A stretch of DNA of 39,164 nt from positions 1 through 39,164 of the forward strand of contig JABSQB010000033.1 in assembly GCA_013214545.1 (NCBI GenBank), in the 5' to 3' direction. The translations under genes were made by a program, and so were the position numbers. This stretch comes from Henriciella sp. GTDB taxonomy: Bacteria > Pseudomonadota > Alphaproteobacteria > Caulobacterales > Hyphomonadaceae. Each line of letters begins with the position of its first letter. Positions within the stretch are counted from its first letter, which is position 1. A model generated the notes under the pieces. It did not search any database. It was not told the origin of the DNA and saw only the letters and a list, made by a program, of their open reading frames with translations. Positions 1 through 7,992 of the stretch are shown here, piece by piece.

Positions 1-21
1 ACACGTAAACTCGATGCGCCC

Positions 22-525
22 ATGGTCGCCTTGGCAAAAGCCATTGAGGCCCACGCAAGGGAGGAACTCGAAGCCCAGCGCTACAACGCAATGGTTGAAC
101 GCGAGAGTGCGAAGAACCAAGCCCACTGCCAAGCCTATGTCGACTGGCTAATTTGCAATGACGGAAGGCCCGTCCGCTGGGGCGAAGTTAGCGTCAATCC
201 GATGGTGTTCGCTGTGGCACGCGAAGGGGGCTCTATGTGGAGCTGGCCTGAGGTGACCGAGGAAGACCGCGAGATGGCTGAGCGCTATGGGCGTTTGCCG
301 TGCATTCGAAACATGTCTCTGACCGAGGCCCTGCAGTATCCCGAGTGGCTCCACCTATTCGGCGACTGGAACCCCACCAACTTCTTGAACTACTCAGCTT
401 GGGCTGGGCTCAAGAGGTGGGCTGACCATGCGACGCTGGGCGCTGACGCAGGCGCGTACCCCGTGTTTGATATGAGTGAGCTTGATGTGGACGCTGAGTG
501 GGACGCGATGGTAGGTGTCAAGTAG
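22..525 (+). CDS. Hypothetical protein, possibly 5'-truncated by window edge
   Basis: I do not recognise this 167-residue protein. It is rich in Trp and acidic residues with no membrane segment or signal peptide, so it is probably a soluble cytoplasmic protein. The reading frame stays open to base 1 and no clear ribosome binding site precedes the ATG at 22, so the true start may lie outside the window. It is convergent with the next gene, with six bases between the stop codons. It belongs to a block of orphan genes (1-5.8 kb) that looks phage- or island-derived. Confidence 0.55.
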   Translation: MVALAKAIEAHAREELEAQRYNAMVERESAKNQAHCQAYVDWLICNDGRPVRWGEVSVNPMVFAVAREGGSMWSWPEVTEEDREMAERYGRLPCIRNMSLTEALQYPEWLHLFGDWNPTNFLNYSAWAGLKRWADHATLGADAGAYPVFDMSELDVDAEWDAMVGVK

Positions 526-531
526 TTTGCT

Positions 532-990
532 TCAACTCAGGGCTAATGCTCCGAACAACAAGGCAACCACAGCGGCGGCGAACACTGCGAATATAGCTAC
601 AATGCGCTTTTGTTCAGCAAGGGATGCGTGCTCCTTTTCGCGAAGTGCTTCCTCGTCACGCTCGGCGACAGAATTCAATTTTCCCTGTAGTCGTGAGCGC
701 TCGAGGAATGAATCGACGACGCCCGAGATTGGGCTGTTCGACGAAACATGAATTTTAAACACCTCTTCGCCGCTCGCCCTCGATGTTTGTGGATATACTT
801 GCACAACTGAACCGGTCTTTTTGTGCATCACCTCTTTGATGCCGACGTCGTAATTAGACTGGTCAGGAAACAATTGTGTGAAAATCAACTCGGCAATTTT
901 ATTAGGGTCTAGGATAAGCCCAGAACCAAGCTCGGCCGACGCCCAGCTTAGAACATCGTCTCTCGCGAGAACCATTGATACGTTTTTCAT
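532..990 (-). CDS. Hypothetical protein with C-terminal membrane anchor
   Basis: The product is about 152 residues and its family is unknown to me. The last 20-odd residues form one hydrophobic segment (IVAIFAVFAAAVVALLFGAL), preceded by a charged, probably helical stretch (about residues 105-128). This suggests a tail-anchored protein with a cytoplasmic N-terminal domain. The ATG at 990 is preferred over the adjacent TTG at 993 because an AGAGG sequence precedes it on the minus strand. It is convergent with the gene at 22-525. Confidence 0.6.
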   Translation of the reverse strand: MKNVSMVLARDDVLSWASAELGSGLILDPNKIAELIFTQLFPDQSNYDVGIKEVMHKKTGSVVQVYPQTSRASGEEVFKIHVSSNSPISGVVDSFLERSRLQGKLNSVAERDEEALREKEHASLAEQKRIVAIFAVFAAAVVALLFGALALS

Positions 991-1109
991 CAAGACCTCT
1001 GAGTGTTCGTAACTTTTGAAGCACGCTGGTTCAACGAAGCGACATTGTCAAACTTGCGTGCAGCGCCTTCAGCTTCCCTCCGCTACCCAACCACCTAAAT
1101 CCACTAAAC

Positions 1110-1129
1110 GACTCCTGACGGACTCCTGA
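1110..1129 (+). repeat. Tandem 9-bp repeat with 11-bp period upstream of 1189 gene
   Basis: GACTCCTGA occurs at 1110-1118 and 1121-1129, one helical turn apart, 60-80 bp before the start codon at 1189. Its position suits a regulator binding site in the leader or promoter. A second, unrelated repeat with the same period lies at 2934-2955. Confidence 0.4.
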
Positions 1130-1188
1130 GGCCCCTCTACGGGCATCCTAAGGCCGAGGGGTCGCCTATACCCAAACAAGGAAACCCC

Positions 1189-1515
1189 ATGGATGACCAT
1201 GAGAGACCCAAGGCGTTCTCCGAGGAACGCTATCGCGCCTGCGTGTCTGCGCGGAGATTCCGCCGAGAGCGCGCCACCGACATACGGGAGCGCAAGCGCC
1301 GTGTACTGCAGATCATCGGTTCGTTGAAGCATAACCCCGAGCTTCGCACTCCATTGTCTCGCAGGGCCAACGCCAAGCGTGAGAGAGCCGTAAATGCGCT
1401 CTTCGTGATCGCGGGACCTGACCTTTGGGAGGAACTCTCCTGGGTTAAGCCTGAGCTGTTCATTGAGTGGGTGGATAACCTCAAAGATGAGGGAGCGCCC
1501 CGCGCTGCGGCCTAA
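1189..1515 (+). CDS. Small basic hypothetical protein
   Basis: The 108-residue protein is very rich in Arg and Lys in its first 65 residues and more acidic and Trp-containing toward the end (EELSWVKPELFIEW). I do not recognise a family. The basic, helical character would suit nucleic-acid binding, but that is inference only. AAGGA about 8 bases before the ATG supports the start. A GC-rich hairpin follows at 1546-1582. It precedes the two zinc-module genes in the same direction. Confidence 0.55.
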   Translation: MDDHERPKAFSEERYRACVSARRFRRERATDIRERKRRVLQIIGSLKHNPELRTPLSRRANAKRERAVNALFVIAGPDLWEELSWVKPELFIEWVDNLKDEGAPRAAA

Positions 1516-1545
1516 TGCAAGCCAAGTGTGCCTGGGTAAAGCAAA

Positions 1546-1582
1546 GGCCCACCGACCAAAAAGGGGGAAAGGCCGGTGGGCC
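1546..1582 (+). terminator. GC-rich hairpin after 1189-1515 gene (terminator-like, no T tract)
   Basis: GGCCCACCG (1546-1554) is complementary to CGGTGGGCC (1574-1582), and the pairing can continue inward with CC/GG. The hairpin sits 30 bases after the stop at 1515. No run of T follows, so it may be an mRNA-stabilising or Rho-assisted end rather than a classical intrinsic terminator. Confidence 0.4.
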
Positions 1583-1748
1583 GCTCCCAGTTAGCCGAAA
1601 ACAAATAGGGACGTAACGACGCCCAGGAGCGCGACCCTCTTAACTGGTTTACGCGACGTTACAAGGGCGTCGAGAAGGCGGCCCACTTCTATTCAGGTCT
1701 GCACAAAATCCTCCCAAGAAAGGGCGGGCACTGCCCCGTATTGATCAC

Positions 1749-1967
1749 ATGAAGACATGCACTCGGTGCGGAGCCACCAAACCGCTGACGAGTTTCTATA
1801 GAGACCAGACCCGCAAGGACGGCCTGTACCCGGCCTGTATTGATTGCTCCAGGGCAGCGGCGCGGAAGAGCTACAGGAAACGCACGGAGCACCTGAGGAC
1901 ACCCGAGGTCAAGATTGCGAAGGCCTTGAAGTTACTCAAGTGGCTCGAAGCGCAAAAGACCAAGTGA
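1749..1967 (+). CDS. Small zinc-finger protein (HNH/endonuclease VII-like Zn module)
   Basis: The 72-residue protein opens with a four-cysteine module: C4-x2-C7, then C30-x2-C33, with an SFYRDQ segment between. This pattern is common in phage-borne proteins annotated as HNH or recombination-endonuclease-VII relatives. Here the catalytic His/Asn part is missing, so I see a zinc-binding module and a short basic helical tail but no evidence for nuclease activity. No strong ribosome binding site precedes the ATG. The next gene carries the same type of module with almost the same spacing. Confidence 0.6.
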   Translation: MKTCTRCGATKPLTSFYRDQTRKDGLYPACIDCSRAAARKSYRKRTEHLRTPEVKIAKALKLLKWLEAQKTK

Positions 1968-2014
1968 GCGAGATACGCTCAAACCCGATACCCCAACAAC
2001 AAGGATAAGAAGCG

Positions 2015-2740
2015 ATGGCAGTCATTGCTGAGACAGAATATAAGACTTCGCCAGCTAGGCGAGCCGCAGCGAAAGCGCGATACCAAGCCAAACGCGGGCC
2101 TGACTACAAGAGCCTTGAGGAACGCAGAGCCGCTCTATCAGAAAAGAAGGCGCGCCTCGCAACCGACAGGTTGGCGAAGGATGTCACCAAGGAGCACGAA
2201 CGAATTTATGGCGTGCGTACGTGCATCAACTGCGGGGAGGTTCTTCCCCTGGACGAAAAGCACTTCGCCCCCCGATACGACATCGAAGGCGAACTCCGCG
2301 CCAGGTGCAGAGGGTGCTTCGGAACGTATGATTCTTGGTCGGAGCGCGAGAAGGCAATCGCTGCCCGTGCGCGCGTTACCGCCCTGAAGAAATCACACGC
2401 ATGGAAGCAGGCCAGTTGGACCTACAATGCTTCCAAAGTCATGATGCGCTTCTACAGTGAACTGGCTGACGCGGCCCGCCGAGCCTTTCGCGAAGGGCTG
2501 CCCAGCGCGACGCTTGGAGATGCTCTCTATGAGATCGCTGAGCGATACGACCGTGTCATCTTCTTGCAGCAGAACTCCACTGCGTTTCTCGCAGCAACCG
2601 AAACTGACAACGCTGAGCTGGATTACTTAGAGATGGCGGAGACCTGGGAACGATACTTCCTGCGGTGGAACGACAAAGCCAACGACGCTATCGAGTCGCA
2701 GGAGCGCATGATGGCGGAGCTGCAAGGAAGCCCCGATTGA
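2015..2740 (+). CDS. Zinc-module hypothetical protein, 241 aa
   Basis: The N-terminal 60 residues are basic and probably helical. A zinc module follows at C70-x2-C73 and C98-x2-C101 with intervening FAPRYD, matching the layout of the module in the preceding 72-residue protein. The C-terminal 130 residues are alpha-helical, rich in Ala, Glu and aromatic residues, with no recognised catalytic motif. AAGGA about 9 bases upstream supports the ATG. A strong hairpin with a T run at 2784-2818 probably ends the transcript. A DNA- or RNA-binding role is plausible but not shown. Confidence 0.6.
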   Translation: MAVIAETEYKTSPARRAAAKARYQAKRGPDYKSLEERRAALSEKKARLATDRLAKDVTKEHERIYGVRTCINCGEVLPLDEKHFAPRYDIEGELRARCRGCFGTYDSWSEREKAIAARARVTALKKSHAWKQASWTYNASKVMMRFYSELADAARRAFREGLPSATLGDALYEIAERYDRVIFLQQNSTAFLAATETDNAELDYLEMAETWERYFLRWNDKANDAIESQERMMAELQGSPD

Positions 2741-2783
2741 AAAATTGCGCAGCGGCCTGAGGCCCTGTGATCCAACGCGACCC

Positions 2784-2818
2784 CCTGGGGTATCCCCCCG
2801 TGGGGGTGCCCAGGTTTT
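2784..2818 (+). terminator. Two-part hairpin plus TTTT, intrinsic terminator
   Basis: CCTGGG (2784-2789) pairs with CCCAGG (2809-2814), and inside it CCCCC (2794-2798) pairs with GGGGG (2802-2806). TTTTCT follows immediately. It lies 43 bases after the stop at 2740, as expected for the end of the 1749-2740 unit. Confidence 0.65.
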
Positions 2819-3047
2819 CTCAGGGCAATCCCGCCGATAACCCTCCCGCGCCACACCGCGCACCACACGCGCCGCGCAAACTGTAATGGCTACAGGCCAA
2901 CGCATCGGATGTATCATCCAGCGTGTTGAGCCTCGTGTGTACCGCGTGTGTACCGTGGGAGGGCGCTGGGGGCAGGGCGGCGCAGCTAAATCCCCAATGA
3001 TTACTGCAGCCTCAGGGGCGCGCATAGACGCCTATAGGAGGAACCTT
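2819..3047 (+). promoter_or_regulatory. Leader/promoter region with 11-bp tandem repeat
   Basis: The stretch between the terminator and the 3048 leader ORF holds CGTGTGTACCG twice in direct tandem (2934-2944 and 2945-2955). The first arm starts exactly one helical turn before the second. AGGAGG at 3036-3041 serves the leader ORF. An open frame from 2886 runs into that leader, but nothing in its sequence looks like protein. I read the region as regulatory; no -10/-35 pair stands out. Confidence 0.35.
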
Positions 3048-3155
3048 ATGGGGACGCTGAGTTCGATTGGTTTCCCGTGGCTGTCTGCTTCGCACTGTCG
3101 TTTTCGGATGCCTTTCGCAACCGGCGGAATCCAAGCATGGTCGTGCAATGGCTAG
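3048..3155 (+). CDS. Possible 35-codon leader ORF overlapping the next start
   Basis: A near-perfect Shine-Dalgarno AGGAGG (3036-3041), six bases before the ATG at 3048, drives a 35-codon frame ending in TAG at 3153-3155. That stop overlaps the region of the ATG at 3148 of the membrane-protein gene, which has no good binding site of its own. The arrangement suggests translational coupling or termination-reinitiation control. The peptide (Cys, Ser, Phe and Trp containing) resembles no family I know. Confidence 0.45.
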   Translation: MGTLSSIGFPWLSASHCRFRMPFATGGIQAWSCNG

Positions 3156-3948
3156 TTTCGACCTTAAAGTGCCAGCTTGGTCCATGCTCGCGGTCTTTGG
3201 TAACTCGTACCTGGGCAAGCTGGTTCTCCTCGCTCCAGTGGTCGCCTTGTACGTTCGACTGCAAGAAGACTTTCTCTTTGATCAATTCGGACTAACGCAC
3301 GCGCTGTGGTTATATTGGTCTCTAATCGCGATCTCAGTGGGACAGTTGGCGTTCGCCTTGTTCTGCCCTGTTCTCATAAAGAAGTATGGCAACGACATAG
3401 AGAGATTCATGGTTGAAGACCAGAGCGCACGCACGGTTCAGGCTCGCAGAATACTAAAGCGTGATCAGATTAGGTCATACTTCGTTGCACACGGTGGCAA
3501 GTTAGAACCTCAAGACATGGGAGCACACGACATCAGGCAACGGATGCCCAACAACGAAGTCCATACGGCAATTAGTCAATTCCTCTCAGCGTATGCGGCG
3601 AATAATCCTGATAGCCTGAGCTTCTCCCAAAGGACTTTGAACCTGCAAGCCAGCAATAGGATAGACACGATTGTTGCCAACGCCAATTCGGATGACAAAG
3701 GCGTAAAGCGGCAAGTCGAAGAGTTACGCAGTGCTCTCTGGGCAGCAGAACGCGAGAGACAAGGCGACGACAGCCGAGCGTGGGACATAGAGGCGCTCTC
3801 TTGGGAGCACCGGACGAATGATCAGAAGAATTCCTCTGTCAGAGCACTAGTATCATTTCTGTATGGGGCAGGCAGCTTGTACTTTATCTACAGCGGCATT
3901 CGAGGTGTCGCAATTATGTTCGGGTACACGCTCGGCATGGGTTCATAA
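3148..3948 (+). CDS. Hypothetical membrane protein with 3 predicted TM segments
   Basis: From the ATG at 3148 the product is 266 residues. Two hydrophobic segments lie near the N-terminus (about residues 10-37 and 53-75), then a long soluble region of some 150 residues with helical, possibly coiled-coil content (VEELRSALWAAERER), and a third segment near the C-terminus (VRALVSFLYGAGSLYFIYSGI). The family is unknown. The frame is open further upstream to a TTG at 3067, but the ATG at 3148 sits at the stop of the leader ORF and starts a more protein-like sequence. It is convergent with the small gene at 3991-4242. Confidence 0.6.
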   Translation: MASFDLKVPAWSMLAVFGNSYLGKLVLLAPVVALYVRLQEDFLFDQFGLTHALWLYWSLIAISVGQLAFALFCPVLIKKYGNDIERFMVEDQSARTVQARRILKRDQIRSYFVAHGGKLEPQDMGAHDIRQRMPNNEVHTAISQFLSAYAANNPDSLSFSQRTLNLQASNRIDTIVANANSDDKGVKRQVEELRSALWAAERERQGDDSRAWDIEALSWEHRTNDQKNSSVRALVSFLYGAGSLYFIYSGIRGVAIMFGYTLGMGS

Positions 3949-3953
3949 AGAAA

Positions 3954-3977
3954 CCCGCCAAGTTTTCACTTAGCGGG
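3954..3977 (+). terminator. Hairpin between convergent genes
   Basis: CCCGCCAAG (3954-3962) pairs with CTTAGCGGG (3969-3977) apart from one mismatch, with a TTTTCA loop. It lies between the stops of the plus-strand gene ending at 3948 and the minus-strand gene ending at 3991. It could end transcription from both sides, though the T tract is weak on the plus strand. Confidence 0.45.
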
Positions 3978-3990
3978 GCCCTTAGTTTCC

Positions 3991-4242
3991 TCAAGTTTTT
4001 AACCGCTTCATTGAGGGGTGCTCAGCGATCCCTGCGAGTGCCCTAATGTCCTCTATGGCGATGACGTTGGGTGCACTCTGCGTCTGTCCAGATGATGCCG
4101 TTTGGCTCTGTTCGTCCTCCTTCTGAGTGGGAGGCTCTTGGTAGTCTTCTTCGCGTCGCGATTCCTGTTTGATGATGAGGATGAGCACGAAGAGGGCGAT
4201 AGGTGAGGCCATGAGGCAGGCCATAAGCGCTGTTGAACCCAT
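3991..4242 (-). CDS. Small single-pass membrane protein
   Basis: The 83-residue product starts at the ATG at 4242, which follows a good GAAGGAG on the minus strand. A longer open frame reaches 4314 but lacks a binding site. Residues 2-24 form one hydrophobic segment (GSTALMACLMASPIALFVLILII). The rest is polar, with Glu, Gln, Ser and Thr, and looks unstructured up to a short helix (IEDIRALAGIAEH). The layout suggests an inner-membrane protein with an N-out/C-in tail. I do not recognise the family. Confidence 0.5.
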   Translation of the reverse strand: MGSTALMACLMASPIALFVLILIIKQESRREEDYQEPPTQKEDEQSQTASSGQTQSAPNVIAIEDIRALAGIAEHPSMKRLKT

Positions 4243-4578
4243 GATAGGCTCCTTCACGTCTGAATTGTAATGAAGGCGCTGGCAAGGCGTACCCTCTGCC
4301 AACTCTGGAATCATGAGTCACCTCGGATTCCGTGTCTAGGGGGACGACACGATATTTTTGCGATGGTTTGTCTTTACAGCAAGGCGGCCTGGGGATGGAA
4401 ATCAAGAACGAGATTCTAGTTGTTGCTTATGTTCCAGGTTTCGACTTTTCTGTGGCTGTCGGGCCGAGTTAGCGGCGAGCGAGCTCCGATCGTGGCGCCT
4501 ATCTAGAAAGGCTGATTGCACGGGGCAAAACCTGCGAATCCCCATGACTGCAGCCTTGTACAGCCTGACTAAGAGTGG
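4243..4578. other. Non-coding stretch with one small hairpin
   Basis: No convincing gene lies here. CGTGTC (4331-4336) pairs with GACACG (4346-4351) and is followed by ATATTTTT, which is terminator-like on the plus strand, but no plus-strand gene ends nearby. The rest may hold the promoter of the minus-strand gene ending at 3991. A 75-codon frame at 4358-4585 has the composition of chance ORFs. Confidence 0.35.
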
Positions 4579-5637
4579 TCACTGATATTCAGCCATGATT
4601 GCGGAGATCTGTTCAGGCCTAAACACTTTTCCTTGCTTCACGAATTCAAGATCCGATTTCGCGCGCGATAGGACTGCAGATGGGTCGTCGCCTTCCGCGC
4701 CATCATACATTTTTAAGTAATAAGTGTAGCCAAAATCCCATTGTGGGATAGCTTGCTTCGGCATCCCATTCCGAAAGAACGGAGTGACCCAGTGGACGCG
4801 GTGTTTGTCTTTATATTTGTAATGAAGCCCCACTCTCATGTCATAAATCCAACCTGCATCAATTTGGGGCCACACCAAAAACTCTTCAGGCTCTCGCGGC
4901 ATTAGTCTTAGGAAGTCTGTATCCGTCCGTGGTTCATCTCCATTGCGGACGGTGGGGGGTGAAAAGTAAATCCCCGGTTTAGCCGGAATCCTCGGCACAA
5001 ATTCCCATGCGACCGCACCCGCGCCTCTGCCCCCAGAATAGTACATTATCATGTCTTCTGGAACGGGCGAAACTTCCCGTACTTCGGTAACGAGATACGG
5101 CGCAATTTGTACAAAATGAACATCAGATAGAGAAGTCACAGAGAACTCGAATGCGAAGTGATGCGAGAAGGCCCGTTCATCATTTTTGAACAGCCACTGC
5201 TGAATGCCAAATTCTTCTTTTTCTTCTACGCCGCCGTGAAATCTTCCACCGTTCTCCCGAGAGAATACTATATTATCTACATAGTGTTTCGTCGGATCGA
5301 GTGACGCATCAATCGGAACAAATTCTGCCGATTCAGGCGTGGCGCCTGGTATAGCTGAAACTTTTTTTTCGACGGCTTCGACCTGGTCGGCGATGTTCTT
5401 TTGTGCTTGCGAGCTGGCGTTGCTTTCAGACCTATCGAAACCAAACGATACAACAGAGAGCGCGAACGCCATAACCCCAACAATGGCGAGTAATCCGGTC
5501 ACAAATGGGTGCTTGCCACACTCTTCAATGATTCTTCTGAGTGGACCTGAATGGCTGGGTCCGGAGTTGTGTGGTACGATCGTCTGGTCTTCAGTTTCGA
5601 CGGGCTCTTCGTTAGTTTCGGCGGGCTCTTCGTTCAA
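4579..5637 (-). CDS. Membrane-anchored hypothetical protein with large extracytoplasmic domain
   Basis: The frame is open to 5778, but the most gene-like start is a TTG at 5637 preceded on the minus strand by GGGAGG, giving about 352 residues. It opens with an acidic, repetitive segment (NEEPAET / NEEPVET), followed by a transmembrane helix (FVTGLLAIVGVMAFALSVV) and a short coiled-coil-like stretch. A C-terminal domain of about 240 residues follows, rich in aromatic residues and beta-like. I do not recognise the domain. An ATG at 5710 is an alternative start but encodes an atypical Arg-rich leader. The GC content is lower than in the core genes to the right. Confidence 0.55.
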   Translation of the reverse strand: MNEEPAETNEEPVETEDQTIVPHNSGPSHSGPLRRIIEECGKHPFVTGLLAIVGVMAFALSVVSFGFDRSESNASSQAQKNIADQVEAVEKKVSAIPGATPESAEFVPIDASLDPTKHYVDNIVFSRENGGRFHGGVEEKEEFGIQQWLFKNDERAFSHHFAFEFSVTSLSDVHFVQIAPYLVTEVREVSPVPEDMIMYYSGGRGAGAVAWEFVPRIPAKPGIYFSPPTVRNGDEPRTDTDFLRLMPREPEEFLVWPQIDAGWIYDMRVGLHYKYKDKHRVHWVTPFFRNGMPKQAIPQWDFGYTYYLKMYDGAEGDDPSAVLSRAKSDLEFVKQGKVFRPEQISAIMAEYQ

Positions 5638-5993
5638 GTTGTGCGTCCTCCCTTCACACCTGTGAACCGTTTTTACACCGCGGGCGCCAATTTTCAACAT
5701 GTTCAGCATCCGCAACGCATTGAGACGAATTCTCCCTGCTCGCGCATTGTAAGGCTCGCGTCGCGCAGCTAGATGCACAGATTTTCGCGTTGAGAGCGTG
5801 CACTTGCCACTTCACTCTTTAGTACACCGAGCGTTGACATTCGGTACACGCTGACTCATAGGGGTGTTGCTGAAGCCGCTGTATCTGTTGAGGATTAGAG
5901 GGTTTCTCTGAATCAGTTCTCGTCTGGCCGCGGGCACCATTCGAAGCCGGTTTGTGCAAGCTGCGACTGTGTTTCATCCAGCGTTGATTAACT
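5638..5993. other. Intergenic region, possible right edge of accessory block
   Basis: I see no gene, tRNA or clear terminator here, apart from the in-frame 5' extension of the preceding minus-strand gene (to 5778). Gene character changes across this stretch, from orphan lower-GC genes on the left to recognisable core genes on the right. If the left block is an integrated element, its junction should lie in or near this region. No attachment-site repeat could be identified. Confidence 0.3.
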
Positions 5994-6401
5994 TCACGCA
6001 GCGCCCAGACTCTGCAGAAACTGCCAAATTGCGGTCCCCCCTGCGATCAGCATGACGAGCATGGAGCCCATCGCGCCTATGGCTCGCAACGGGTGCGTGA
6101 TATCGTCCTTTTTGAGCCCGATCGGATGGGCGATCCGAGCCAGAAGATAGGCGATGCCAAGCCCATGCAGCAGCATCGCGGAGGCGCCGTTAATCTCGAT
6201 AATCGCCAGCGCCAGCAGCGTCAGCGCTGCGGTTTCAACCAGATTGCCATGCCGGCGCATGCGCAGCAGCGTTTCCGGATCGCCGCCATCACCAATCGAG
6301 ATCTTGGTCTTGCCGCGATAAGTGCCAATCCCGGCGCTGAGAATGAAGGCGAGGAAGATGGTGAGACCTGTATAGAGGCCGGTAATCGGTAAGTCTGGCA
6401 T
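5994..6401 (-). CDS. MAPEG-family membrane protein
   Basis: The 135-residue protein has four hydrophobic segments and the MAPEG hallmark after the first one: a charged loop leading into RMRRHGNLVETAAL. This superfamily (membrane-associated proteins in eicosanoid and glutathione metabolism) includes glutathione transferases and many bacterial members without a defined substrate. The start at 6401 is chosen because GGGAGG lies about 9 bases upstream on the minus strand; the longer open frame to 6509 adds an Arg-rich, non-membrane leader. It is divergent from mgtE, with a 133-bp shared upstream region. Confidence 0.8.
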   Translation of the reverse strand: MPDLPITGLYTGLTIFLAFILSAGIGTYRGKTKISIGDGGDPETLLRMRRHGNLVETAALTLLALAIIEINGASAMLLHGLGIAYLLARIAHPIGLKKDDITHPLRAIGAMGSMLVMLIAGGTAIWQFLQSLGAA

Positions 6402-6534
6402 GTCTGAAGCCCTCCCGTTTTGTGGCTTGAGGCGAAGCTTGCGGCAGACTACTCGGGCGGGCAAGGTCACACCCTTGGCCAAATCACCCGAAAAACGCCT
6501 TGCGCGCATCAGCCGATCAAGCCAAAGAGTCGCT

Positions 6535-7911
6535 ATGAGCGAGGCTCCGGATCAGTCGGCCCAGGATGGCGAAGAACAGCGCGCGCAGCTGGCGAGCGAT
6601 CTACGCGATGCGATCGATCTCGGCGAGGGCGACTGGGTCCGCAAAACCCTGGAAGACATGCACCCGGCGGACGCGTCAGATCTGCTGGAACACTTATCGA
6701 CAGAGCGGTTTGAGGCCGCGGTCGAACTGCTCGGCGGCGAGCTGCCAACTGAGATCCTGATCGAGCTGCGCGAAGAGTATCGCGAAGACGCGGTCGAGGT
6801 GATGAGCGACGAAGCCGTCGTCGAAGCGCTTGATGACCTCGACACCGATGATGCGACGGCGGTTTTGGAAGATCTCGACGAAGACCGCCGCGAGCGCATT
6901 CTCGAAGAGCTGGAGCCAGAAGACCGCGCCGTACTCGAGGCGAGTTTCGAGTTCGAGGAAGACACAGCCGGACGCCTGATGCAGCGCGATTTTCTGGCGG
7001 CGCCGGAATTCTGGACCATCGGGCAAACCATTGATTTTGCACGTGATAATGCCGAAGAACTGCCAGCCGACTTCTACGAGATCTATGTTGTGGATCCGTC
7101 CAACAAGCCGCTCGGCTATGTCCTGCTGTCACAGCTCCTGCGCACCGGGCGGGACGCCAAACTGGCCGATATCATGGAGACGTTTCACTCCGATATCCAC
7201 GTCGATATGGACCAGGAAGAGGTCGCTTATCAGTTTCAGAAATATGCGCTGGCCTCTGCGCCCGTCAAAGATCGCGATGGCCGCCTGGTCGGCATGATTA
7301 CGGTCGATGACATGGTCCACGTCATCCAGGAAGAGAACACCGAAGACCTGCTCGCCCTGGCAAATGTGTCGTCGGCTGATGGGTCGGATACCGTCTGGGA
7401 ATCGGTCAAAGCCCGAGCGCCCTGGCTTGGGATCAATCTGATTACAGCCTTCATCGCATCTGCCATTATTGCCCTGTTCGAAGGTGCGCTCGACCGGCTG
7501 GTCCAGTTGGCGATCCTGATGCCGGTTGTGGCGGCGCTCGCCGGAAATGCCGGCAGCCAGGGCCTCGCGGTCGCCGTCCGAGCGATCGCCGAGCGCGAAA
7601 TGGAAGGCAAGGCTGGGCGCCGGGCCGTCGTGCGCGAAACGCTGACGGGCATCGTGAACGGGGTGATTTTCGCGGTCGGCGTTGGCCTGGTGGCATTATT
7701 CTGGTTCCAGGATGCGAAGCTTGCCATTGTGCTCGGCGCGGCGATGTTGGCGAGCTTTATTTGGGCCGGTGTATCGGGCATCTTGGTGCCGCTTACGCTG
7801 AAGCGCATGGGGGCCGACCCAGCGGTCGCCTCATCGGTCTTTGTCCTGACCTTAACCGACACCATGGCCTTCTTCAGTTTCCTCGGGCTGGCGACGCTGT
7901 TTCTGTTGTAA
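6535..7911 (+). CDS. mgtE: Magnesium transporter MgtE
   Basis: The 458-residue product matches the usual MgtE length (about 450). It imports Mg2+ through the inner membrane as a gated channel. Order of parts: an acidic helical MgtE N-domain (about 20-135) with repeated D/E-rich helices, two CBS domains (about 140-265; the second ends GRLVGMITVDDMVHVI), a plug helix, and five C-terminal membrane segments with the family motif AGNAGSQ. In known MgtE proteins Mg2+ bound between the N and CBS domains closes the channel. The ATG at 6535 follows AAAGAG. The open frame from 6400 would add an Arg-rich leader and overlap the MAPEG start. Confidence 0.93.
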   Translation: MSEAPDQSAQDGEEQRAQLASDLRDAIDLGEGDWVRKTLEDMHPADASDLLEHLSTERFEAAVELLGGELPTEILIELREEYREDAVEVMSDEAVVEALDDLDTDDATAVLEDLDEDRRERILEELEPEDRAVLEASFEFEEDTAGRLMQRDFLAAPEFWTIGQTIDFARDNAEELPADFYEIYVVDPSNKPLGYVLLSQLLRTGRDAKLADIMETFHSDIHVDMDQEEVAYQFQKYALASAPVKDRDGRLVGMITVDDMVHVIQEENTEDLLALANVSSADGSDTVWESVKARAPWLGINLITAFIASAIIALFEGALDRLVQLAILMPVVAALAGNAGSQGLAVAVRAIAEREMEGKAGRRAVVRETLTGIVNGVIFAVGVGLVALFWFQDAKLAIVLGAAMLASFIWAGVSGILVPLTLKRMGADPAVASSVFVLTLTDTMAFFSFLGLATLFLL

Positions 7912-7992
7912 AAACGGGAACTTAGCGCCCGGCGCACGGTTTGCAGTCCTGTCTCAATCGGATAGATAATCTGTCCCAAACCGGAGCAGGTG

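Noticed and set aside
3021-3047. T7-like phage RNA polymerase promoter (GCCTATAGGAGGA before 3048, and GCCTATA before 1189)
   Set aside because: Only the last part resembles the T7 consensus and AGGAGG is better explained as a ribosome binding site; the upstream half does not match.
2886-3155. Longer version (89 codons) of the leader ORF
   Set aside because: No ribosome binding site at 2886 and composition follows the repeat region; the ATG at 3048 has a near-perfect site.
5779-5993. tRNA gene or attachment site at the right edge of the accessory block
   Set aside because: No cloverleaf or repeated core could be found by eye; TTCGAA-like bits alone are not evidence.
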